Position numbers and translations under genes: made by a program. The notes beneath the pieces are model-generated. The model saw only the letters and a list, made by a program, of their open reading frames with translations, made no database searches and was not told the origin of the DNA. DNA of 59,995 bases from Deltaproteobacteria bacterium (GTDB lineage: Bacteria; Myxococcota_A; UBA9160; SZUA-336). This document shows, piece by piece, positions 9,202-18,111 of this stretch (the first letter of the stretch is position 1; every line of letters begins with the position of its first letter). The stretch lies in NCBI GenBank assembly GCA_019311115.1, contig JAFDDB010000007.1:1-59995 (forward strand), written 5' to 3'.

Positions 9202-9245
9202 TATGAGCGCGGTCATACCCGGGTCTGGCTCGCTGACAGTAGCGT
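9202..9245 (+). promoter_or_regulatory. Putative Crp/Fnr-type class-II promoter P4 (ferredoxin operon)
   Basis: TATGAG-CGCG-GTCATA, 22-nt spacer, TAGCGT; predicted start ~9252, just upstream of GGAGG and TTG 9271. Confidence 0.6.
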
Positions 9246-9270
9246 CAGTGACCCGGTTGGAGGCAATTCC

Positions 9271-9537
9271 TTGCGCCAGTTCAGCGTCGACGAATCCCTG
9301 TGCATCGGCTGCGGGCTGTGCCACGAGCGCGCGCCGGACAACGTCGAGATCCCCCCGGGGGCGGCCGCCGCGCGCGTGACGCTGCAGCCTCGGACCGACG
9401 AGGAAGAGGAGGCCTGCGAGGAGGCCGCCGACTACTGCCCGACGGGCGGCATCCACGAGGTCTCCGGCGACATGTCCGCGTCCACGCCCGATGACGAGAA
9501 GAGTTTGGCCGAGAACCTGGACGCGGCCGCATCCTAG
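9271..9537 (+). CDS. Small ferredoxin (CxxCGxC...CP type)
   Basis: FSVDESLCIGCGLCHERAPDNVEI...AADYCPTGGI; TTG start with GGAGG. Confidence 0.85.
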   Translation: MRQFSVDESLCIGCGLCHERAPDNVEIPPGAAAARVTLQPRTDEEEEACEEAADYCPTGGIHEVSGDMSASTPDDEKSLAENLDAAAS

Positions 9538-9589
9538 AAGCGACCGCCCTGCGCCCTACCCCTTCCGAACCACTCCGAGGGAGCACGAA

Positions 9590-10552
9590 ATGGCGACGAT
9601 CGAGGAGGTTCTCACCCCCGTCCGAACGCTCTGGAAGTTCGACTACGGGACCCACAACAAGGCGCTGCGCGACCTGTACGAGGTCGCGAAGAAGGAGCAG
9701 TGGAACGCGGCGACCGACGTGCCGTGGGACCGCGAGATCGACACGAGCGGCGACATCCTGGACCCGCGCCAGGACATGTTCCAGGACTTCGACTTCGTCA
9801 AGGCCCTGCCCGACGACCAGCGCACCGAGCTTTCGGTACGGCGCGCGGCCTGGACCCTGTCGCAGTTCCTGCACGGTGAGCAGGGAGCGCTGCTCTGCTG
9901 CGGCCAGTTGGTCGAGGTGGTGCCCGACATCGACGGCAAGCTCTACGCCGCCACGCAGGTGGTCGACGAGGCACGGCACGTCGAGGTCTTCTACCGCTAC
10001 ATCCAGCGGCTCGACCGGGTCTACCCGATCGACCCCAATCTGCAGGCCGTGATCAACGCGATCCTGCAGGCGGATCTCTGGCAGATGAAGTGCGTCGGCA
10101 TGCAGGTCATCGTCGAAGGGCTGGCGATGGGCTCCTTCAAGATCATGAAGGAGGGCACGCGCGACGAGCTGCTCAGGAAGATCGTGGAGCTGACGGCGAT
10201 GGACGAGGCGCGGCACGTCTCGTACGGCCTGATCTACATGAAGGACGAGCTGCCGCGTATGCCCGACCCGGACCGCGAGCGCGTCGAGGACTTCGCGCTC
10301 ATGGCCGTTCAGACGATGGTGAACAGTGGGCGTGGCAGCGGCGGCCAGAGCTCGCAGGCGGCGCTCTTCGCGGACCTCGACATCGACATGGCGGCCGCCG
10401 TGACCGAGGTCCAGGAGAAGATGGCCGACCCGGAGTTCCGGGCGCAGCGCCCCAACGCGTTCCGCGACTACGTGATTCCCCAGTTGCTCCGGCTCGGCAT
10501 CATCAGCGACCGGACCGCCCCGCAGTACCGCGAGATGGGCTTCGAGGTCTGA
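9590..10552 (+). CDS. Ferritin-like/diiron protein (R2/AurF-like fold)
   Basis: ATQVVDEARHVEVFYRYIQRL and AMDEARHVSYGL EXXH metal motifs. Confidence 0.75.
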   Translation: MATIEEVLTPVRTLWKFDYGTHNKALRDLYEVAKKEQWNAATDVPWDREIDTSGDILDPRQDMFQDFDFVKALPDDQRTELSVRRAAWTLSQFLHGEQGALLCCGQLVEVVPDIDGKLYAATQVVDEARHVEVFYRYIQRLDRVYPIDPNLQAVINAILQADLWQMKCVGMQVIVEGLAMGSFKIMKEGTRDELLRKIVELTAMDEARHVSYGLIYMKDELPRMPDPDRERVEDFALMAVQTMVNSGRGSGGQSSQAALFADLDIDMAAAVTEVQEKMADPEFRAQRPNAFRDYVIPQLLRLGIISDRTAPQYREMGFEV

Positions 10553-10575
10553 CCCTCCCCGGCGTGGCTCCAGCC

Positions 10576-10592
10576 TGTGGCGAGGCGTCGCA
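10576..10592 (+). promoter_or_regulatory. Putative enhancer (UAS) for sigma54 activator
   Basis: TGTGGCG-AGG-CGTCGCA, centre 46 nt upstream of -24 GG. Confidence 0.45.
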
Positions 10593-10628
10593 GTCGGGGC
10601 GTCAGCGTGCGTCTCCCCGCGCCACGAG

Positions 10629-10644
10629 CGGTACACTGCTTGCA
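10629..10644 (+). promoter_or_regulatory. Putative sigma54 promoter (CBS gene 10684)
   Basis: CGGTACACTGCTTGCA; GG-N10-GC. Confidence 0.55.
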
Positions 10645-10683
10645 ATCTGCCCCGGTGGGGAGAAACGCAGAGGAGACCGCGCC

Positions 10684-11067
10684 ATGCGCGTACAGGACGT
10701 GATGCAGAAGGGAATCATCTCGGTCAGCCCAGAGCTCGCGCTGAAGGACTTCGAAGAGCTGCTCACCGGCGAGGACATCAGCGGCGCGCCCGTCACGGGC
10801 TCCGACGGCAAGCTCGTGGGCGTCGCGTCCAAGACCGACATCGTCCGCGCCTTGGCCGAGGACGCCAGCCAGCGCGACATCCTCGCGCCCGAACTCTCGG
10901 TCGAGGACATCATGACGACCGACGTCATCACGGTGGCGCCCGACGCCGAGCTGCGCGCCGTGGCCCGCATGATGATCGACGGGAACCTGCACCGAGTGAT
11001 CGTCACCGACGGCGACGACGTGCTGGGGATCGTGACGACCTTCGACCTGCTCTCGGCCGTCTACTGA
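10684..11067 (+). CDS. CBS-domain protein
   Basis: MRVQDVMQKGIISVSPELALKDFEELL...VEDIMTTDVITVAPDAEL. Confidence 0.88.
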   Translation: MRVQDVMQKGIISVSPELALKDFEELLTGEDISGAPVTGSDGKLVGVASKTDIVRALAEDASQRDILAPELSVEDIMTTDVITVAPDAELRAVARMMIDGNLHRVIVTDGDDVLGIVTTFDLLSAVY

Positions 11068-11074
11068 AGCGGGA

Positions 11075-11536
11075 TCACTCCGGCTCGACCGACGTCGTGA
11101 CCACGTCCTCGCTGAGGACGCGCGGGTTGAGCGAGATGCGCTCCTCTTCGGCCATGTCCTCGCGCAGCATGCGCACGAAGCCCCACGCGATCAGCGCGAA
11201 CACCAGGATGTTCGGCGAGCCGCCGCTGCCCCTGTTCCACATCTCGGTCATGATCTCGCGCTGGCGCGCGTGCTCTTCGTGCATGCGCTCGACGCGCTCG
11301 GGACCCCACGCGTCCGCGTCGAGCAGGGCCGGGACCAGCACGCGTTCTTCCCGGTCCAGGTGCTGGTTGAAGCGGTTTCCGAGCTCGCGGACCTGCTCCT
11401 TCAGCTCGTCCGACGCGGCGTACCTTCCCTGCAGGACGCTGCGGGACAGCACTTCGACGCGGAGCAGCATGCTGCGGAGGACTTCGTGCTCGGCGAGCAC
11501 CTCTTCGAGCACCTCGATCGGGCCCAGCTTCTCCAT
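11075..11536 (-). CDS. Hemerythrin-like (HHE) domain protein
   Basis: EHEVLRSMLLRVE...FNQHLDREERVLVPALL...MHEEHARQREIM. Confidence 0.78.
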   Translation of the reverse strand: MEKLGPIEVLEEVLAEHEVLRSMLLRVEVLSRSVLQGRYAASDELKEQVRELGNRFNQHLDREERVLVPALLDADAWGPERVERMHEEHARQREIMTEMWNRGSGGSPNILVFALIAWGFVRMLREDMAEEERISLNPRVLSEDVVTTSVEPE

Positions 11537-11560
11537 GGATCCTCTTCCCACCAGTGCGAC

Positions 11561-11854
11561 TCAGTACGAGACGGTGGCCTCGAGCCGCCCGCCCTCGCCC
11601 TCGATCACGATCAGCCGCGACATGCAGGGCATGCAGTAGACGCGGTCGCCCGGCCGCAGCTCTCGCGTCGAGCGGATCACTACCTTGCAGACGGGACAGA
11701 CTACCTCGTTCGGGGCCAGCGGGTCGGGCGGTCCGCCCCAGCGCCGGTAGAAGCGACGGTACTTGACGGGCACCTCGTCGAAGCCGGTGTCTTCCAGGAT
11801 GAAGCGCTGGCGCGGCGCGGCCTTCTCTGCCTGCTCGAGCAGCGGATCAGTCAT
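11561..11854 (-). CDS. Small zinc-ribbon protein
   Basis: CPVC...CMPC in a 97-aa ORF, operonic with neighbours. Confidence 0.65.
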   Translation of the reverse strand: MTDPLLEQAEKAAPRQRFILEDTGFDEVPVKYRRFYRRWGGPPDPLAPNEVVCPVCKVVIRSTRELRPGDRVYCMPCMSRLIVIEGEGGRLEATVSY

Positions 11855-12626
11855 TCGTGAACCCCAGGCGCTCGACGGCGGCCAGGTAGAGGCGGCCCAG
11901 GTCGGTCTGCTCCGAGCGCTCGATTCCCAGGTCCGCGACGCTCTCCGAGAAGGTCTCGAGCACCAGGTAGTCGAGCTCCTTCTTCACCTCGCCGAGCCGC
12001 GAACGGACGTGCGGGGCGCGCGCCAGGCAGCGGCCGATCTCGTTCTCGCCGAAGCCCATGTGCCGCCGCTCGTCCTTGATGATCCCCTCGAGCACCTCGC
12101 GCGTCACGGGATCGGTGCGGCGCGCGTGCGTCTGGAAGGCGGCGAACTCCATCGCCTCGAGAATCACGTTCTGCGCGAACAGCGCGGCTTCCCAGTCTTT
12201 GCTCGCGACCAGCTCGAGCAGCCGGCGCTTGAAGAGCTTGAGCGGATGGGCGGCGCGGCGCTCGATCTCGCCCTCGGGGTCGCTCACCCCGATCGCCTGC
12301 AGGCGGTGGTAGAGGACTTCGAGGTGCCTCGCCTCGTCGACGACCTGCGTTGCCAGGAAGATCTTGGCCTCGCGGTTCGGCGCGAACAGGATCAGGCCAC
12401 TGGCACCCTCGAGCGCCGCGAGTTCGCCGACGCAGTAGTTGCAGAGCGTCGTGATGAGCCGGTCGCGCTGCGCTTCGTCGATCTCCGGCTCCTCCATCTC
12501 GTGGTGCCCATAGGGACGACCCGACAGGTAGCCCTCGACGGACTGGAACCAGAACTCGAAGGAGTGGACCTCTTCTAGGAACTCACTCGGCTCGAGCGCG
12601 TGAACCTCCTGGGTCGAGTCCGGCAC
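11847..12626 (-). CDS. Ferritin-like diiron protein, paralogue of 9590..10552
   Basis: FLATQVVDEARHLEVLYHRLQ; KDERRHMGFGENE. GTG start overlaps upstream uORF stop (TAGTG). Confidence 0.75.
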   Translation of the reverse strand: MPDSTQEVHALEPSEFLEEVHSFEFWFQSVEGYLSGRPYGHHEMEEPEIDEAQRDRLITTLCNYCVGELAALEGASGLILFAPNREAKIFLATQVVDEARHLEVLYHRLQAIGVSDPEGEIERRAAHPLKLFKRRLLELVASKDWEAALFAQNVILEAMEFAAFQTHARRTDPVTREVLEGIIKDERRHMGFGENEIGRCLARAPHVRSRLGEVKKELDYLVLETFSESVADLGIERSEQTDLGRLYLAAVERLGFTND

Positions 12627-12676
12627 TACGGCGTCGCCGGCGTCTGGATCGAGTACGCGGCCAGGGAATCGGACAT
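12626..12676 (-). CDS. Candidate 16-aa leader peptide (MSDSLAAYSIQTPATP)
   Basis: ATG preceded by GGAGG; stop TAG overlaps the GTG of the ferritin-like gene. Confidence 0.4.
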   Translation of the reverse strand: MSDSLAAYSIQTPATP

Positions 12677-12710
12677 CTCGCTTCCTCCGCTGGGAGACCG
12701 ACCCCCATGG

Positions 12711-12726
12711 AGCAATCGGCGTGCCG
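12711..12726 (-). promoter_or_regulatory. Putative sigma54 promoter (ferritin-like/Zn-ribbon/hemerythrin operon)
   Basis: Minus strand CGGCACGCCGATTGCT; GG-N10-GC. Confidence 0.6.
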
Positions 12727-12821
12727 CCCGCGCCGCAGCCGGGCAGCCGCGTGACGCCTCGACTGCCGCGTAATGTCCTATTTCTCCCCTAGAGATGGGC
12801 CATCCTGTCACGCATCTAGCC

Positions 12822-13520
12822 TCAGAGGAGCTCGGCGGCGGCGGTCACGGGCGCGGGCATCTCGAGCGAGGAGACGACCCGCAGCTCCCCGCGGCCGGCC
12901 AGAACGCGAGCCGCCAGCGCGTCGAGCACGTCGCCATCGCGGTCTTCCGCCGAGACGACCCGCCCCGTCTCGGGGTCGAGGCGTCCCCGGACCGAGGCGC
13001 TGGCCAGGACCCACAGCACCCGGACGCGCCCGCGGCGCGCGGCTTCGAGGATGCGGTCGAGGCCGACGATCACCGCCGCGCTGTCGGGCGGAGCCGGCTT
13101 GTCGGTCTGGAGCAGCGCCAGCTGGCGCGCCAGCTCGCGCAGCGCGAACCCGTCCGCCACGTACACCCGTTCTCGCGGCGGGACCCTCAGCCGGTACGCG
13201 CGGACGCCGCGGCGATCGAGAAAGACCGCCAGCCCGCGGAACGACTCGGGCGCGTCGCGCAGGTCGTGGTCGAGCTCGGTCAGGCGGTCGGCCCACGCGG
13301 GCACGTCCGCCGCGGGCACGCCCTCGGCCTCGAGCCGGTCCGCCGCGTGGGCCACGGCCTGGCCGTAGCGCAGCGCGTTCTGCATCCGCTCGGGGAATGC
13401 CGCCGGCATGGGCAGGTAGATCGTGACGCACGGGTGCGGCTCGCAGCCCGCGAGGGCTGCGAGATCCTCGAGCGCCGGCTCGCGAAGTTCGGTGGGGGAC
13501 GAGGCCCGAACGAGTGTCAC
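12822..13520 (-). CDS. Bacterial archaeo-eukaryotic release-factor-like (baeRF family) protein
   Basis: CVTIYLPMPAAFPERMQNALRYG...LAVFLDRRGVRAYRL; GTG start at 13520. Confidence 0.65.
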   Translation of the reverse strand: MTLVRASSPTELREPALEDLAALAGCEPHPCVTIYLPMPAAFPERMQNALRYGQAVAHAADRLEAEGVPAADVPAWADRLTELDHDLRDAPESFRGLAVFLDRRGVRAYRLRVPPRERVYVADGFALRELARQLALLQTDKPAPPDSAAVIVGLDRILEAARRGRVRVLWVLASASVRGRLDPETGRVVSAEDRDGDVLDALAARVLAGRGELRVVSSLEMPAPVTAAAELL

Positions 13521-13570
13521 GGCCGGACCGCGCGGATGGGTAGGCTGTGCGGCACGGTCCGCTCCGAAAG

Positions 13571-13586
13571 AGCAAGCTGCGGGCCA
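13571..13586 (-). promoter_or_regulatory. Putative sigma54 promoter (baeRF-like gene)
   Basis: Minus strand TGGCCCGCAGCTTGCT; GG-N10-GC. Confidence 0.55.
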
Positions 13587-13624
13587 GCCCTGGAAGCCGC
13601 TGCAGCGAGCCGCCCGGGCGGACG

Positions 13625-13641
13625 TGCGGCGCGGCGTCTCG
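13625..13641. promoter_or_regulatory. Putative shared UAS between divergent sigma54 promoters
   Basis: TGCGGCG-CGG-CGTCTCG; centre 13633 is 48 nt from the first G of both -24 elements (13585 and 13681). Confidence 0.45.
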
Positions 13642-13679
13642 GAGTGCACCCTTCCCGGGGCGTGCCGCCACACGCGCGC

Positions 13680-13695
13680 TGGCACCGACGTTGCA
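13680..13695 (+). promoter_or_regulatory. Sigma54 promoter (CBS gene 13731)
   Basis: TGGCACCGACGTTGCA, exact match to TGGCAC-N5-TTGCW. Confidence 0.75.
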
Positions 13696-13730
13696 GCTCC
13701 GCCTGGCGGGTCCGGCGGAAAAGGAGAGGT

Positions 13731-14151
13731 GATGAAGCACGTGAAGGACATCATGGTCCGGGAAGTGGCTACGTTGAAGCGCAACGACGAGCTCAGCCTC
13801 GCCGACGACGTGATGCGGCTCGGACGCATCCGGCACCTGCCGGTGGTGGACGAGGACACGGGCCAGCTCGTCGGCATCGTGAGCCAGCGCGACCTGTTCC
13901 GCGGGGCGCTGGTCCGCGCCTTCGGCTACGGCGAGAACGCCCAGCGCCGGGTCATGAAGACGATCCCCGTCAAGGAGGTGATGACGACCGAGCCCGTCAC
14001 CACCACTCCCGACACCGCGCTCCGTGACGCCGCCCGCCTGATGCTGGACAAGAAGATCGGGTGTCTTCCGGTGTTGGAAGGCGACAAGCTCGCCGGCATC
14101 CTGACCGAGGCGGACTTCGTGGCGCTCTCCGCTCACGACAAGGGCGCGTAG
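13731..14151 (+). CDS. CBS-domain protein
   Basis: MKHVKDIMVREVATLKRNDELSLADDVM...VKEVMTTEPVTTTPDTALRDAARLML. Confidence 0.88.
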
Positions 14152-14336
14152 CCGGCAGCGGCCTACACCGGGAGACGTCGGGCTCGCGACACGCGTGCTC
14201 GACACAGCTTGACACGAGACGCGACGTCCAAAGGGTTCTCTCACGAGAGATGAGCGGGCCGGGAGGCGAAGACTCCGCCGACCCCACTGAGACGAGTGCG
14301 AGCCCGATCCGGGTCTCGCTCAACTGGAGAGAGAAG

Positions 14337-14819
14337 ATGACACGAGAAGAGCCCAAGTCAGTCAGCCGCTGGACGCCGTTCGCGGACGAGTTCTTCCAGC
14401 CCGAGGGTCTGTTTCGTGAGCTCGGCGCGCCGTTCGGACGGCTGGTCCGTCACCTCGGTGATCCGGCCGCGGTTCGGAGCGGGGCGCGCGCGGGGTTCTT
14501 GGCGCCCGCGCTCGACGTGACCGAGAGCGCCGACGGCTACGTCGTGACGGTCGAGCTTCCGGGCGTCAACAAGGACGACGTCAGCGTCGAGATCCACGAC
14601 AACGTCCTGACCGTGCGCGGCGAGAAGCGCAGCGAGCACGAAGAGGACAAGGACAAGAAGCACTGGGTGGAGCGCACGTACGGTGCGTTCAGCCGGTCGA
14701 TCCGCCTGCCCGAGGGCGTGGGAGAGAAGGACCTGAAGGCGTCGTTCAAGGACGGCGTGCTCCAGATCGAGATCCCCAAGGCCGAGGAGACCAAGCCGCG
14801 AACCGTCTCGATCAAGTAG
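14337..14819 (+). CDS. Hsp20/alpha-crystallin small heat-shock protein
   Basis: PALDVTESADGYVVTVELPGVNKDDVSVEIHDNVLTVRGEKR...FKDGVLQIEIPK. Confidence 0.93.
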   Translation: MTREEPKSVSRWTPFADEFFQPEGLFRELGAPFGRLVRHLGDPAAVRSGARAGFLAPALDVTESADGYVVTVELPGVNKDDVSVEIHDNVLTVRGEKRSEHEEDKDKKHWVERTYGAFSRSIRLPEGVGEKDLKASFKDGVLQIEIPKAEETKPRTVSIK

Positions 14820-14892
14820 CGGCGCCCGGTTGACGCCCGCGCGCGGCCGCATGCCACGCATCCGGCCGTGCCGCGGGTTATCCTGAGCGGGC

Positions 14893-16419
14893 ATGACGAT
14901 CTTCCTGCTCGCCCTGCTCGGAATCGTGGTCGCGCTCGCGGCCTGGGACGTGTTCCAGCGCAAGCACTCGATCCTGCGCAACTTCCCGATCATCGGGCAC
15001 TTCCGCTACTGGCTCGAGTGGATCGGTCCCGAGGTCCGGCAATACCTCGTCACCGGCAACGACGCGGAGCGGCCGTTCAGCCGCGACCATCGCCGCTGGG
15101 TCTACGCCTCGGCGAAGCGCGAGAACCGCTACTTCGGCTTCGGAACCGACAACGACTTGGAGACATCGCCGAGCTACCTGATCATCAAGCACGAGACGCT
15201 CGGCTATCCCGGCCCGCCGCTCGAGGCGCACGCCGGCGCACCGCCCGCGCTCCCCTGCGCCAAGGTGCTGGGCGCGCACCGCGAACGGGCGCAGTCGTTC
15301 CGTCCGGCCTCGCTCGTCAACGTGTCGGGCATGAGCTTCGGCTCGCTCGGCGGCCACGCGATCGAGGCGCTCAACCGGGGGGCGAAGCTCGCGGGCTGCC
15401 TGCAGGTGACCGGGGAGGGCGGACTGTCACCCCACCACTGCCACGGAGGAGACCTCGTCTTCCAGGTGGGAACCGGCTACTTCGGCTGCCGCGACGAACA
15501 CGGCCACTTCGACCTGGAGCGGCTCGCCGCCGTCTGCGACGAGAACCCCGTCCGGGCCATCGAGATCAAGCTGAGCCAGGGCGCCAAGCCCGGGCTCGGC
15601 GGCTACCTGCCCGCGGCCAAGGTGACGCCCGAGATCGCGGCGGCTCGGGGCGTCCCGGTCGGCCGCGCCTGCGCCAGTCCGCCGCGCCACTCGGCGTTTG
15701 GCGACCCCGACGAGATGCTCGACTTCGTCGAGCGCGTGGCCGAGCGCACCGGATTGCCGGTGGGCGTCAAGTCCGCGGTCGGCGAAGTGGACTCCTGGCT
15801 CGAGATCGCGCGGCTGATGGCGACCACGGAGCGCGGCCTGGACTTCATCACCATCGACGGGGGCGAGGGCGGAACCGGCGCGGCGCCGCTGGTCTCGAGC
15901 GACCACGTCGCGCTGCCGTTCAAGCTCGCGTTCAGCCGCGTCTACCGCATCTTCGCGGAGCGCGGGCTGCACGAGAAGATCGTCTTCGCCGGCTCCGGAA
16001 GGCTCGGCTTTCCCGAGGAGGCGCTCCTCGCACTAGCGCTCGGCTGCGACCTGGTGCACGTGGGACGCGAGGCGATGCTCGCGCTGGGCTGCATCCAGGC
16101 GCAGCGCTGCCACACCGGCCGCTGCCCTGCGGGCGTCGCGACGCAGAACGCATGGCTTCAGCGCGGGCTCGATCCCGCGGACAAGGCCCAACGAGTCGCC
16201 AACTACGTGTCGACGCTTCGCTTCGAGCTGATCCAGCTGGCACAGAGCTGCGGCGTGGCGCACCCCGCACTGGTCCCGACGGATCGCCTGGAGTTCGTCG
16301 ACGACCGCTTCGGGTCGCGAACCGCGCGCGAGGTCTTCGACTACCGCGAGAGCTGGGGACTGCCGGCGGCGGCCGACCGCGAGCGGATCGAGAAGCTCAT
16401 GGAGCACCCCGCGAGCTGA
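14893..16419 (+). CDS. FMN-binding glutamate-synthase-family protein (GltB C-terminal-like)
   Basis: MSFGSLGGHAIEALNRGAKLAGC, TGEGGLSPHH, FITIDGGEGGTGAAPL, CHTGRCPAGVATQ. Confidence 0.9.
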   Translation: MTIFLLALLGIVVALAAWDVFQRKHSILRNFPIIGHFRYWLEWIGPEVRQYLVTGNDAERPFSRDHRRWVYASAKRENRYFGFGTDNDLETSPSYLIIKHETLGYPGPPLEAHAGAPPALPCAKVLGAHRERAQSFRPASLVNVSGMSFGSLGGHAIEALNRGAKLAGCLQVTGEGGLSPHHCHGGDLVFQVGTGYFGCRDEHGHFDLERLAAVCDENPVRAIEIKLSQGAKPGLGGYLPAAKVTPEIAAARGVPVGRACASPPRHSAFGDPDEMLDFVERVAERTGLPVGVKSAVGEVDSWLEIARLMATTERGLDFITIDGGEGGTGAAPLVSSDHVALPFKLAFSRVYRIFAERGLHEKIVFAGSGRLGFPEEALLALALGCDLVHVGREAMLALGCIQAQRCHTGRCPAGVATQNAWLQRGLDPADKAQRVANYVSTLRFELIQLAQSCGVAHPALVPTDRLEFVDDRFGSRTAREVFDYRESWGLPAAADRERIEKLMEHPAS

Positions 16420-16428
16420 CGAGCCGCG

Positions 16429-18111
16429 TCAGCCGGCCAGCATGTCGGCGCGGAACAGGCCCGGCAGGACCTCGAAGGCGATCACGCCCGCGTTCACGAG
16501 TTCGAGCGCGCTCTCGCGCATCGGCTGCAGGCCGGCGCCCTGCGCGACGGCGCGCAGCTCGTCGAGCGCCGCGTGGCGCGAGACCGCCAGCCGGAGCTCG
16601 CGCGACGAGGGAAGCAGCTCACCCACGGCGGTGCGGCCGAAGTGGCCGAGCCCACGGCAGCGCTCACAGCCCTCTCCGCGAAACGTCCGGAAGCCCTCGG
16701 GGGCTCCCCGGGGGAAGACCTCGGACAGCAGCTCCGCGTCCGGCTCGCACTCCGCGCGGCAGCCCTCGCAGATCCGGCGCGCCAGGCGCTGCGCGAACAC
16801 GGCCAACAGCTCGCCGGCGATCGAGTTCGGATGCATGCCCAGGTCGTAGAGCCGCTGCACGGCGTCCACGGAGTCGTTCGCGTGCACGGTGGAGAGCACC
16901 AGGTGGCCCGTCTGCGCGGCGCGCAGGGCCTCGAGCGCGGTCTCGGGATCGCGGATCTCGCCGACCATGATCACGTCCGGGTCCTGGCGCACGAAGTGGC
17001 GCATGGCGTCGGCGAAGCCGAAGCCCAGCTCGGGGCGGACCTGCGTCTGCTCGACGCCGTCGACCGAGTACTCGATCGGGTCCTCGACCGAGATGATCTT
17101 GCGCGTGGTGTCGGCGGCGAGTACCTGGAGTCCCGCGTAGAGCGTGGTCGACTTTCCGCTCCCGGTGGGCCCCGCCACCAGTACGAGACCGGACGGACTG
17201 CGGAGCAGCCGCCGGCAGCGCGCCGCGAGCCCGGGCGAGAAGCCGAGCGTTTCGATCGAGAACAGGTCGCGGCCCTGCGGCAGCAGGCGCACGATCGCGT
17301 ACTCGCCGTGCAGCGTCGGCTGGGTCTGCACGCGCAGGTCGAAGTCGCGCCCGCCGATTCGCGCCGCCATCCGTCCGCCCTGCGGCCGGCGGCGCTCCGC
17401 GATGTCGAGCCTCGCCCGCACCTTGAGCACGTTGACGATGCCCTGCAGCTGGTGCGACTGGATCTGGTAGTGCGACACCTCGCGCAACGCACCGTCTACA
17501 CGCAGCCGGACCTGCACCCGGTCCCGGAACCGCTCCAGGTGCACGTCGCTGGCGCGCTCGCCGGCGGCGTCGGCCAGGATCGCGTCGAGCAGTCCCACGT
17601 GTGCGGGCTCTACGCGCACGTCGTGGTCGAGCAGGTCCGACCCGTACGCCACCTGTGGCCGCACCGGCCGTCCGGTCCCGAGCTGCCCCAGGTCGAGGGC
17701 CCACTGCACGCGCCGGAAGTCCGTCGGCGTGACGAGCTTCAGCTCGACGCTCTCGCACGCGAGCGCGTCGGCCAGGTCGAGCACGCGCGCGTCGGGATCG
17801 CAGGTCACGACGACCAGCACACCCTGCCTGCGCAGCACCGGGATCACGCGCTTGCGGTCCTGGTACGGCCGCGGGACCGAGCGCACGACCTGCGGGTCGA
17901 TCGAGTCGAGCAGCGCCTCGAACTCCGCGAAGGCGATCCCGCAGTGGCCCGCCAGGCGCCGGTAGGCCTCGCGTTCGTCCAGGAAGCCGCGGCGGATCAG
18001 CACCTCGCCCAGCAGCTCGCCGCTCTCCTCGGCGGCCTCCTCTGCGCTCTCGACGTCGGCCGGCTTGACCAGCCCCGACGACTCGAGCCACGCCTCGAAG
18101 CGGTCGCTCAC
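16429..18111 (-). CDS. GspE/PilB-type secretion ATPase
   Basis: GPTGSGKSTTLYAGL Walker A, EDPIEYSVDGVEQTQV, RQDPDVIMVGEIRDPETA. GTGA overlap with upstream gene stop. Confidence 0.93.
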   Translation of the reverse strand: MSDRFEAWLESSGLVKPADVESAEEAAEESGELLGEVLIRRGFLDEREAYRRLAGHCGIAFAEFEALLDSIDPQVVRSVPRPYQDRKRVIPVLRRQGVLVVVTCDPDARVLDLADALACESVELKLVTPTDFRRVQWALDLGQLGTGRPVRPQVAYGSDLLDHDVRVEPAHVGLLDAILADAAGERASDVHLERFRDRVQVRLRVDGALREVSHYQIQSHQLQGIVNVLKVRARLDIAERRRPQGGRMAARIGGRDFDLRVQTQPTLHGEYAIVRLLPQGRDLFSIETLGFSPGLAARCRRLLRSPSGLVLVAGPTGSGKSTTLYAGLQVLAADTTRKIISVEDPIEYSVDGVEQTQVRPELGFGFADAMRHFVRQDPDVIMVGEIRDPETALEALRAAQTGHLVLSTVHANDSVDAVQRLYDLGMHPNSIAGELLAVFAQRLARRICEGCRAECEPDAELLSEVFPRGAPEGFRTFRGEGCERCRGLGHFGRTAVGELLPSSRELRLAVSRHAALDELRAVAQGAGLQPMRESALELVNAGVIAFEVLPGLFRADMLAG

